Shown here one piece after another: positions 16,342 to 22,567 of a stretch of DNA of 22,567 nt (position 1 is the stretch's first letter; every line of letters begins with the position of its first letter). The notes beneath the pieces were generated by a model, which did no database searches, was not told where the DNA came from, and was given only the letters and a program-made list of their open reading frames with translations. Both the position numbers and the translations under genes were made by a program. This stretch comes from Bacteroidota bacterium (GTDB lineage Bacteria; Bacteroidota; Bacteroidia; Flavobacteriales; Weeksellaceae). The DNA is taken from NCBI GenBank assembly GCA_023399595.1, contig JAEWOR010000031.1, positions 1 to 22,567 of the forward strand. Direction: 5' to 3'.

Positions 16342-16382
16342 AAAAAGGTTCGGCAATTTCGAAGAAATTGCCGAACCTTTTT
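16342..16382. terminator. Long bidirectional hairpin between deoD and the oxidoreductase gene
   Basis: A perfect 19-bp stem (16342-16360 with 16364-16382) and a 3-base GAA loop, flanked by A- and T-runs. The right arm ends at the base before the stop codon of the minus-strand gene at 16383. The two convergent genes therefore share one compact terminator. Confidence 0.95.
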
Positions 16383-17438
16383 TTATAACTCAACCACCTT
16401 TTCTAATTCAGAGCTTTTAATTGCAGCATCAATTATTTTCATGTTTTTAATAATTTCTTCCGCAGGTGAGGGGAGCGCGTATCCAAAAACAATATGTTCG
16501 TAAACTTGTTGGTAGTAATTCATATAATTCCCTTCCTCTGAAAGTAAATTTTCTCTCAATTTTTCTCCATTATCATTGAAGTACACCAAAATACCATCAC
16601 TGTTAGATATTTCTTTTTGCCAACTTTCCCCATACTTAGGAATTGCTCCATTCACCAATTCCGCTTCTTGATTATCGCTTCTTTCCTGAAGAAAACTACC
16701 TTTACTTCCATGGATTTTATAATCATAATGATCTTCCAAAGTGAAAACCGAAGATTTTAGTCGAACTCTTAATTGATTGGGATAAAACATGAGAATCTCA
16801 AAATAATCATTCGCTGAATTTTCACCTTTCATAGAAAAAACATCTGCAAAAACTTTTTTAGGCTTCCCAAATAAAGAAGTCGCTTGGTCTATTAAATGAG
16901 AGCCCAAATCGTGTAAAGCACCAGATCCAGCTAAGTGAGGATCTTCCTTATGGATTTTTCCGCTTGGTGTAATTCTGTATCTATCAAAACGAATTTCCAC
17001 TTCCTTTACGTCACCCAACACATTCTGATGGATAATATTTTTCACTTGTAGGAAATCCCTATCAAATCTTCTATTTTGATAAACACTTATAAATAGATTT
17101 TTAGATTGAGCCAATTCCACTAAAAACTTAGCTTCATCAGTATTTACAGTAAATGGTTTTTCAACAACTACATTTTTACCAGCTTCCAAACACAATTTCA
17201 CATATTCGAAATGAGTTTGCACAGGCGTATTTACAACCACTACATCTACATCTGCTTTAGCCAACATCTCTTCAACAGAACGATAAATAACTGCTTCTGG
17301 ATAGTCTTTTTGAGAATTATTATGATGCCTTTCTACAATTGCAGAAAGAAAAAACCCAGGATGTTCTTTAATAAAGGGAGCATGAAATACTTTTCCACTC
17401 ATCCCAAACGCACAGATTCCAACTTTTATTAATTGCAT
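16383..17438 (-). CDS. Gfo/Idh/MocA-family NAD(P)-dependent oxidoreductase
   Basis: A 351-residue cytoplasmic dehydrogenase, usually acting on sugars, inositols or related polyols. The N-terminal Rossmann fold has VGICAFGMSGKVFHAPF (residues 6-22), DVVVVNTPVQTHFEY and the conserved VVEKPF (91-96, with the catalytic-region Lys94). The C-terminal substrate domain has NRRFDRDF (122-129) and GSGALHDLGSHLIDQA (171-186), which carries the usual His/Asp active-site pair. It resembles YdgJ/YhhX-type members, but the substrate is unknown. It has its own upstream region and no close same-strand neighbour. Confidence 0.88.
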   Translation of the reverse strand: MQLIKVGICAFGMSGKVFHAPFIKEHPGFFLSAIVERHHNNSQKDYPEAVIYRSVEEMLAKADVDVVVVNTPVQTHFEYVKLCLEAGKNVVVEKPFTVNTDEAKFLVELAQSKNLFISVYQNRRFDRDFLQVKNIIHQNVLGDVKEVEIRFDRYRITPSGKIHKEDPHLAGSGALHDLGSHLIDQATSLFGKPKKVFADVFSMKGENSANDYFEILMFYPNQLRVRLKSSVFTLEDHYDYKIHGSKGSFLQERSDNQEAELVNGAIPKYGESWQKEISNSDGILVYFNDNGEKLRENLLSEEGNYMNYYQQVYEHIVFGYALPSPAEEIIKNMKIIDAAIKSSELEKVVEL

Positions 17439-17532
17439 TTTTTTTCTATAAATATATCATTTTGAGAAGTTTTGAGAATGACAAATCTCATAAACACTCA
17501 TCAGAAATAAATATAAATTATTAAGTATCAAA

Positions 17533-17575
17533 TATTTAAATAAAAACCAATTATTCTTATTTAAAATTATTCTAA
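17533..17575 (+). promoter_or_regulatory. Candidate Fur-like operator upstream of the siderophore receptor
   Basis: 17561-17575 reads TTAAAATTATTCTAA, an inverted repeat with 6 of 7 paired positions around a central T. It agrees with 10 of 14 arm positions of the Fur 7-1-7 pattern TGATAATnATTATCA. A second AATTATTCT lies 16 bases upstream (17549-17557), and a perfect palindrome TATTTAAATA is at 17533-17542. The block sits just before the -33 element at 17583, where a repressor could act. The assignment to Fur is inference from position and the gene's role. Confidence 0.35.
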
Positions 17576-17582
17576 TTAAGCA

Positions 17583-17613
17583 TTGTGTATATAAAAATCA
17601 ATTTCTACATTTG
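17583..17613 (+). promoter_or_regulatory. Promoter of the siderophore receptor gene (TTG-N20-TACATTTG)
   Basis: TTG (17583-17585) and TACATTTG (17606-17613) are 20 bases apart, a full match to the Bacteroidota promoter consensus. The predicted start leaves a leader of about 60 bases before the ATG at 17681, longer than for other genes in the window. Confidence 0.65.
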
Positions 17614-17680
17614 CGATGTTATTTTAATTAATTCTAAATAAAGTAACCCAACATTAAAAAATCTAATTAAAACTACTACA

Positions 17681-19894
17681 ATGAAGAAACAGATCTTCGC
17701 ACTAGGATTATTAAGTATTTCAACCTTACTTTTTGCACAAAAAGGAGCTACACCTATTAACGACACCATTAGAGTTCAGGAAATAGAAGATGTACAATTG
17801 CATAAAACAGGCAATCCTAATAAAGCAAAGGTATTTTCATCAAAATCTAACTTAACGGTGATGGAAAATCCTCAACCCATAGCTATTGTTACCCATGAAA
17901 TTATTGAGCAGCAACAAGCAAAACAGTTGAGTGATGTATTACAAAATGTAAATGGAATTTATATTACGTCATCCAGAGGAAATTCGCAAGACAGCTTCGG
18001 TGGAAGAGGTTTTTCACTTGGAAATGATAATATTTTCAAGAATGGAGGAAGAGTAAATAGCGGTATTTTCCCAGAAGTAAGCGGATTGGAACGTGTAGAA
18101 GTTTTAAAAGGTGCTAATGCTATGATGTATGGAAATACTGCTGCAGGTGGCGTAATTAATATGATTACTAAAAAACCAAGATTTAACTTTGGTGGAAGCC
18201 TAGGATTGAATGTTGGAAGTTGGAACACCTACAAACCTACTATAGATGTTTATGGACCGCTTTCCAAAAATATCGCTTTCCGAGTAAATGGAACTTATGA
18301 AATTGCAGAAAGCTTCAGAGATGTTGTAGAGTCCAAGAAATTTTATGTAAATCCATCTTTCTTATTTAATTTAGGTTCAAAATCTCAATTGATTATTGAA
18401 GCCGATTATTTGAAACATGATGCAACTCCAGATTTTGGTATTGGAAGTATTACACACGCAGATAAAAGCTATTCATTAAATGACAGTGTTGGAAGAAATA
18501 CTTTTTTTGGAACGGATTGGCAATATCAAAACGTTCAACAAGCTTCAACATCTGCAACTTTCAATCATCAATTAAATGATAAATGGACTTTAAATGCAAT
18601 TGCCACTTATCAAAACTTTACTAAAGATTATTTTTCATCAGAAAGAATACAATGGCTAACGAATAGCGCTACTGGAAGAATTTCTTGGAACAGACCTTTT
18701 GGTAAAACTTATACCGAACAAAATTATGGTTCTGCACAAATCAACTTAAATGGTGAGTTTAATACAGGACGCATCCATCATAAAGTTTTAATTGGAACCG
18801 ATACAGATTACAATCAGAATGACACCTATGCTTTCAATTTAAAAACAACAACAAACACCCTATATTTTGATGATCCGAGCACTTGGGGAAATGTTGAAAT
18901 GCCAGAAGCTTCAAGCAAAGATAAAACTAGAACAAGAGCAAGAAGATTTGGGGTGTACGCTCAAGACTTTATCAGTTTAACCAATCAATTGAAAGTTATT
19001 GCTGGTTTGCGTTGGTCTTATGTAGAAAATATGCCAACAATTAAGACTGATTATGTAAATAATGGCGCAAAATCTTTCGCAGCCAACTCAGCAACTTCAG
19101 ATAATGCAATATCTCCGAAACTAGGTATTGTTTATATGCCGAATGACAATCTATCGGTTTTTGCTACTTACACCAACTCGTTTTCTGCAAACGTTGGAAG
19201 AAATATTGACGATTCAGCTTTAAAACCAACAACCATTGATCAATTTGAAATAGGTGGAAAGAAAAACCTTTGGAACAATGCTTTAGCGGTGAATTTATCT
19301 TTATACCAAATCATGTATCAGAATTATTATCAAGCAGCTTTAGACGCTAATGGTAATCCAATTGATAATACTGGATTGATAAAAGAATATGTTGGTAAAA
19401 TGAGAAGCCGAGGTGTAGAACTAGATATTACAGGAAATCCTACTCAGAATATTTCCATTATTGGAGGTTTCTCTTATAATAATTCAGTTTATCTAGATAC
19501 TCCGAATAATGTAGGTTATATTGAAAATCAAAGAATTGTTCGTACTCCTGCTACAACTGTTAATTTATCCGGATTCTATTCTTTTGCAAATACTTTAAAA
19601 GGTCTTAAACTGGGTGCAGGAATATATTATGTAGGAAATAGATATGCAGGTTGGAACGATACTAAAATTGGTGGTAGCAATAGTTTAGAAGCGAGAAATG
19701 GAGTAAGCAGAATGATTAAAGTAGATCCTTATACAACCGTTTCTTTATCCGCAGGTTATGAATGGAAAAAATTCATGATTCAAGCTAAAGTCAACAATTT
19801 ATTTGATGAGGTTAACTATAATGTTCATGAGAACTACTCTGTAAACCCTATTACACCAAGAAACTTTTACTTTACACTTACTTATAAACTTTAA
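17681..19894 (+). CDS. TonB-dependent siderophore receptor
   Basis: A 737-residue outer-membrane receptor that takes up a ferric siderophore using TonB energy. Residues 1-19 are a signal peptide ending in LFA before Q20. The plug domain spans about 60-168: MENPQPIAIVTHEII, QLSDVLQNVNGIYI, FGGRGFSLGN, LERVEVLKGANAMMYGNTA and GGVINMITKKP. This is the pattern of FhuA/FpvA-type siderophore receptors, not of SusC. The 22-stranded barrel runs to the C-terminus (VNNLFDEVNY, ending PRNFYFTLTYKL). There is no N-terminal carboxypeptidase-like or signalling domain, so it should not signal through an anti-sigma factor. A PepSY membrane protein follows. The siderophore cannot be told from sequence. Confidence 0.92.
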   Translation: MKKQIFALGLLSISTLLFAQKGATPINDTIRVQEIEDVQLHKTGNPNKAKVFSSKSNLTVMENPQPIAIVTHEIIEQQQAKQLSDVLQNVNGIYITSSRGNSQDSFGGRGFSLGNDNIFKNGGRVNSGIFPEVSGLERVEVLKGANAMMYGNTAAGGVINMITKKPRFNFGGSLGLNVGSWNTYKPTIDVYGPLSKNIAFRVNGTYEIAESFRDVVESKKFYVNPSFLFNLGSKSQLIIEADYLKHDATPDFGIGSITHADKSYSLNDSVGRNTFFGTDWQYQNVQQASTSATFNHQLNDKWTLNAIATYQNFTKDYFSSERIQWLTNSATGRISWNRPFGKTYTEQNYGSAQINLNGEFNTGRIHHKVLIGTDTDYNQNDTYAFNLKTTTNTLYFDDPSTWGNVEMPEASSKDKTRTRARRFGVYAQDFISLTNQLKVIAGLRWSYVENMPTIKTDYVNNGAKSFAANSATSDNAISPKLGIVYMPNDNLSVFATYTNSFSANVGRNIDDSALKPTTIDQFEIGGKKNLWNNALAVNLSLYQIMYQNYYQAALDANGNPIDNTGLIKEYVGKMRSRGVELDITGNPTQNISIIGGFSYNNSVYLDTPNNVGYIENQRIVRTPATTVNLSGFYSFANTLKGLKLGAGIYYVGNRYAGWNDTKIGGSNSLEARNGVSRMIKVDPYTTVSLSAGYEWKKFMIQAKVNNLFDEVNYNVHENYSVNPITPRNFYFTLTYKL

Positions 19895-19913
19895 CTAATT
19901 TAGATTTTTCAGA

Positions 19914-19947
19914 AGAAAAGTGGGAATTACTGAATTTCCACTTTTCT
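19914..19947 (+). terminator. Hairpin between the siderophore receptor and PepSY genes
   Basis: AGAAAAGTGG pairs with CCACTTTTCT, with an inner G-T wobble and AATT pairs. It stands 19 bases after the receptor stop and 22 before the next gene. There is no long T-run, so it may only weaken read-through and set the ratio of the two products (inference). Confidence 0.6.
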
Positions 19948-19969
19948 AATTAATAAAAAACTTAACATT

Positions 19970-20485
19970 ATGGATAAAATAAAAGATACCAGATCTTTCA
20001 TGAGAATTATACACCGCTACTTAGGATTTTTCTTAGCTGGAATTATGGCGGTTTATGCAGTAAGTGGCGTACTTTTGGTGTACAGAGATACAGATTTCTT
20101 GAAGAAAGAAAAAAAAATTGAAAAGAAATTAGAAACCAATCTAAACGAAAAAAAACTTAGTAAAGAACTAAAAATTAAAGGTTTTGAAGTAGAAAAAACA
20201 GAAAATAATATTCATTACTTCAAACAAGGAACCTATGATGCAACTACTGGTATCGCAAAATACACAAAAAAAGAATTGCCATTTGTATTGGATAAAATGA
20301 CGAAGCTTCACAAATCACAATCAAAAGATACACTCTCTCCACTTAACACATTTTTTGGAGTTTCACTTTTCTTTTTCGTCATCTCTAGTTTTTGGATGTT
20401 CAATCCTAAGACAAAAGCATTTAAACGAGGTATGATGTACACTATTGGCGGTTTAATATTCGCATTAATAATGGTTTTCATCTAA
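19970..20485 (+). CDS. Short PepSY-associated membrane protein
   Basis: A 171-residue inner-membrane protein. Helix 1 (about 14-38) carries the PepSY-TM signature IIHRYLGFFLAGIMAVYAVSG with His15. A soluble, Lys/Glu-rich domain follows (about 45-118), ending in KMTKLHKSQ with His114. Two helices close the protein (about 127-146 and 153-171). Larger PepSY proteins such as PiuB/FoxB reduce ferric siderophores in the inner membrane; the histidines are haem-ligand candidates. This one is about half their size, a form I recall beside TonB-dependent receptors in Flavobacteriia. Coming directly after the receptor gene, it likely helps release iron. That role is inference. Confidence 0.75.
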   Translation: MDKIKDTRSFMRIIHRYLGFFLAGIMAVYAVSGVLLVYRDTDFLKKEKKIEKKLETNLNEKKLSKELKIKGFEVEKTENNIHYFKQGTYDATTGIAKYTKKELPFVLDKMTKLHKSQSKDTLSPLNTFFGVSLFFFVISSFWMFNPKTKAFKRGMMYTIGGLIFALIMVFI

Positions 20486-20502
20486 AAATATCAATCTACT
20501 AT

Positions 20503-20538
20503 AAATACCATCTATTTCAACAGATGGTATTTTTTTTG
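20503..20538 (+). terminator. Rho-independent terminator after the PepSY gene
   Basis: AAATACCATCT (20503-20513) pairs with AGATGGTATTT (20522-20532). A continuous T-run follows. It closes the receptor-PepSY unit. Confidence 0.9.
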
Positions 20539-20669
20539 CTAATACTCCAAAACAATTTACCGAAAATTACATGATAATTTATCTAAAGCTTGTAGATAGA
20601 ATTTAAAAGAAACTCATTGGTGAATATAAGAATTTATTCTTATCATAATCTTAGATGAGAGTTTTTATT

Positions 20670-20677
20670 TAATTTTG
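20670..20677 (+). promoter_or_regulatory. -7 promoter box (TAATTTTG) for the mscS gene
   Basis: An exact TAnnTTTG match lies 17 bases before the ATG at 20695. No clear -33 TTG is present. The remaining intergenic bases after the terminator show nothing else. Confidence 0.5.
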
Positions 20678-20694
20678 AAGCATATTTAATTCCT

Positions 20695-21549
20695 ATGGAG
20701 AAAAAAACACAAAGCTATATAGAACTTGTATATAATGTATTGAATAATTGGTATGTAAAACTTGCAGAATTTACCCCTAATTTAATCATTGGCCTCCTTG
20801 TTTTCTTATTTTTCTTAACAAGTAGTGGTTATTTAAGTAAAGTATCAGTAAAAATCTTCAAAAAAGTATTTAAACGACAAGAAAATCCAGCCACATTAGT
20901 TATCCTCATCAGTATTTTCAGATTTCTTATCATGATTATGGGGACCTTTATTTCACTTGAAATAATGGGTTTAAGTGGTTTTTTTGTAAAGTTTATAGGG
21001 AGTTTAGGAGTTGCCGGGGTAATTGCGGGGGTAGCTTTAAAAGACCTTGTTTCCAGTATTTTTTCCGGAATACTTGTTGGAATAGATAAATCTTTTAAAA
21101 TTGGAGATTACGTAAATATTGGTAATTATTCAGGTAACGTTCAAGATATCGGCTTTCTCACCACAAAACTAATTACAGATGACGGTAAAAAAGTATATAT
21201 TCCCAACCAAGTTATTTTCAATGGACCCTTTTATAATGTCACCGCTTCTCCACAAAGAAGACTTATTATAGAGATAGAAATTCCATCAGATTCAGATGTT
21301 GAACTCGCAAGAAATAGTTTATTAGAACTTGTCAAAAACTTCGATTATACAGATAAAACAGATTCTGCAGATGTTGTCATTACCAATTTAAAAAGTGGAA
21401 TTTTCACTCTACAAATTAAATTTTGGATCAACATTGGCGAAAACATAGTTAATGCAAAAAGCAGAGCTTACTTAGATATTAAAAGAACTTTAGATATAAA
21501 TAATATCAGTCTTGTAAGTCCCACATCTATTAGTTTAGAAAAACAATAA
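20695..21549 (+). CDS. mscS: Small-conductance mechanosensitive channel, MscS type
   Basis: A 284-residue inner-membrane channel, close to the 286 of E. coli MscS, that opens on hypo-osmotic shock to release solutes. There are three helices: about 27-48, 66-92 and 97-130. The pore helix has the typical Gly/Ala pattern GSLGVAGVIAGVALKDLVSS (102-121), then FSGILVGIDKSFKIGDYV. The beta domain follows (134-195, with VQDIGFLTTKLITDDGKKV and YIPN), then the mixed C-terminal domain (to 284). It is a single-gene unit with its own promoter. A broken IS3 element begins about 36 bases after the stop. Confidence 0.93.
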   Translation: MEKKTQSYIELVYNVLNNWYVKLAEFTPNLIIGLLVFLFFLTSSGYLSKVSVKIFKKVFKRQENPATLVILISIFRFLIMIMGTFISLEIMGLSGFFVKFIGSLGVAGVIAGVALKDLVSSIFSGILVGIDKSFKIGDYVNIGNYSGNVQDIGFLTTKLITDDGKKVYIPNQVIFNGPFYNVTASPQRRLIIEIEIPSDSDVELARNSLLELVKNFDYTDKTDSADVVITNLKSGIFTLQIKFWINIGENIVNAKSRAYLDIKRTLDINNISLVSPTSISLEKQ

Positions 21550-21585
21550 TTCAATTGATATCCAAATATTTGTTGATGTATATCC

Positions 21586-21610
21586 TGAACTAGTTGACCC
21601 ATTTTTTCAG
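21586..21610 (-). repeat. Candidate right terminal inverted repeat of an IS3-family element
   Basis: TGAACTAGTTGACCCATTTTTTCAG starts with TGA and resembles IS3-group ends (TGnnCT...ACCCA...). It lies 14 bases past the transposase stop at 21624. The partner end is not in the window, so the assignment is inferred from form and position. Confidence 0.4.
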
Positions 21611-21623
21611 TTATTTTGTGGTT

Positions 21624-22270
21624 CTAAATTAGCATTTTTTTTCGTTTGTAAGATTTATATTTTACATTTTCTTTGATGTGCACTTTTGAGGGTGTTTGAA
21701 GCCCGAGGGAAAAATGCAAACGCTGATTGTTGTAGATTTCAACGGCCTGTTTCACTATCTTTTCTGCTGTTTTGAAGTCGGGTAGGATTTCCCTCAGGCC
21801 ATATTCATACTTCAGAGTCCGGTTGATACGTTCTGCAATGGCGTTCTCATAAGGATCGGAATTCTGCGTGTTAGAGAGTGAAATTTGTTGTTTATCTGTA
21901 AAATTGGTGAATTCCGGAGCACAATATTGGATGCCACGATCGGAGTGATGGATGAGTTTTCGATTGGAGAATGAACGCTCTTTTAAAGCCATTTTAAGCG
22001 CATCGACCACGATTTCTGTCCGCAGGTGGTGTGCGAGTTTGAAACCGACAATTTTCTTTGAGTATGCATCTGTCACCAGAGCGAGATAGGCATAATTGTT
22101 CTGAATTTTCAGATAGGTGATGTCGCTCACCCAACCTGTTCGGATGGCGTAATTTTGAGGTCCAAAATTCTATTCGGATTCTTAAAGAAACGGTGTTTGG
22201 AAATGGTTGTGGTGTGGAAATTGTTTGATTTTTTAACCAGCATTTTATTGCATTTTAAGAGTTTAAAGAA
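21624..22270 (-). pseudogene. IS3-family transposase OrfB, C-terminal half, frameshifted
   Basis: The main frame (21624-22130, 168 residues) is the rve integrase core of an IS3-type OrfB. The catalytic triad is visible: Asp3 in SDITYL, Asp64 in HHSDRGIQY and Glu100 in NAIAERINRTLK, with 35 residues between the last two as in DD35E enzymes. The preceding part is in another frame (22243 to 22134: MLVKKSNN, HRFFKNPNRILDLKI, TPSEQV). Restoring one T in the GGTT of CAGGTTGGG would give EQVWVSDITY, the expected sequence, so a single-base deletion near 22133-22134 broke the gene. Homology can be followed upstream to about 22270 (FFKLLKCNK) and then stops. The N-terminal part and orfA are absent on this strand. 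Confidence 0.88.
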
Positions 22271-22356
22271 AGGAACTCTCAAAAAAACATTTACCCAAAG
22301 GCTTGCTCGAAGAACTCGAGAAAAAGAAGAAAGACCGTTTAAAAACGGGTGGTTAG
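22267..22356 (+). pseudogene. IS3-family OrfA, C-terminal remnant
   Basis: A plus-strand frame after the TAA at 22264 encodes KELSKKHLPKGLLEELEK and then a Lys-rich tail, ending at TAG (22354-22356). This is the usual charged end of an IS3 OrfA just before OrfB. It overlaps the OrfB frame, which is one base back (-1), the arrangement IS3 elements use for programmed frameshifting. The helix-turn-helix part is missing. Confidence 0.55.
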
Positions 22357-22567
22357 CCGAAGTCTTTGGGATATCACTGCAGGGATTTTACAAGAAACTT
22401 AAACGAATCCAAAATGAGAATCAGAACCAGGATCTCATCCTCACGGAAGTGCGTAAAATAAGGAAAATTCAGCCCAAATATGGAACGTTGAAACTTCATA
22501 GGGATTTTTCTTTTTTCTTTCAAAAGCACCAAATTAAAATGGGTAGAGATCTTTGACTACAATCTCT
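22296..22567 (+). pseudogene. IS3-family transposase OrfB, N-terminal part, disrupted and cut by window end
   Basis: The frame carrying NGWLAEVFGISLQGFYKKLK, then VRKIRKIQPKYGTLKLHRDF and KHQIKMGRD is the N-terminal helix-turn-helix region of an IS3 OrfB. The frame ends at TGA (22554-22556) right after MGRDL. In another frame the sequence goes on as FDYNL, like the LFDxL that normally follows MGRD. A small deletion near 22551-22554 has therefore probably broken it. The rest lies beyond the window. It points away from the minus-strand OrfB piece, so the two are head-to-head. Confidence 0.75.

Noticed and set aside
17681..19894. SusC-type glycan importer
   Set aside because: It lacks the N-terminal carboxypeptidase-like domain, is too short at 737 residues and has no SusD neighbour; the plug matches siderophore receptors.
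22155..22295. N-terminal part of the plus-strand frame beginning at 22155
   Set aside because: These bases belong to the minus-strand OrfB remnant; the plus-strand frame is open there by chance and transposase similarity starts only after about 22296.

Overview
The window is low-GC, tightly packed bacterial chromosome. It looks like Bacteroidota, class Flavobacteriia, probably near the Chryseobacterium/Cloacibacterium group (family-level inference only). Three signs support this. Two secreted proteins end in type IX secretion (T9SS) type-A sorting domains. Promoters match the Bacteroidota TTG-N(17-23)-TAnnTTTG consensus instead of sigma70 boxes. Shine-Dalgarno sequences are mostly absent. No rRNA, tRNA or CRISPR array was seen.

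Layout. Positions 1-1043 hold no convincing gene. They contain a 7-bp tandem repeat, a structured repeat of a type I remember from many flavobacterial genomes, and remnants of minus-strand reading frames. From 1.0 to 7.0 kb lie two T9SS cargo proteins (a carbohydrate-binding-like jelly-roll protein and a parallel beta-helix protein), flanking a large outer-membrane barrel protein that starts with TTG. From 7.2 to 12.6 kb is a housekeeping block: dusB (+), then on the minus strand an EEP-family nuclease/phosphatase, an Lrp/AsnC regulator and deoC as a likely operon, then ndh and trmD overlapping by ATGA. From 12.7 to 16.3 kb on the plus strand are a membrane-anchored GH25 lysozyme, the ABC-F ATPase Uup and the purine nucleoside phosphorylase DeoD, followed by a convergent Gfo/Idh/MocA oxidoreductase. 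From 17.7 to 20.5 kb is a siderophore-type TonB-dependent receptor followed by a short PepSY membrane protein, a likely ferric-siderophore uptake and reduction pair. An MscS channel follows, and the window ends in broken IS3-family transposase pieces arranged head-to-head.

Functional links. DeoD (phosphorolysis of purine nucleosides) and DeoC (cleavage of deoxyribose-5-phosphate) are the two ends of deoxynucleoside salvage; the phosphopentomutase that joins them is not here. TrmD and DusB both modify tRNA. Convergent gene pairs are separated by long, near-perfect bidirectional hairpin terminators.

I found no clear new multi-gene system. The points most worth a second look are the structured repeat at 219-310, the apparently leaderless transcripts of dusB and the GH25 gene, the EF-hand-like loop in the large barrel protein, the 21-nt repeat inside uup, the candidate Fur-like site before the siderophore receptor, and the frameshifted IS3 remnants.
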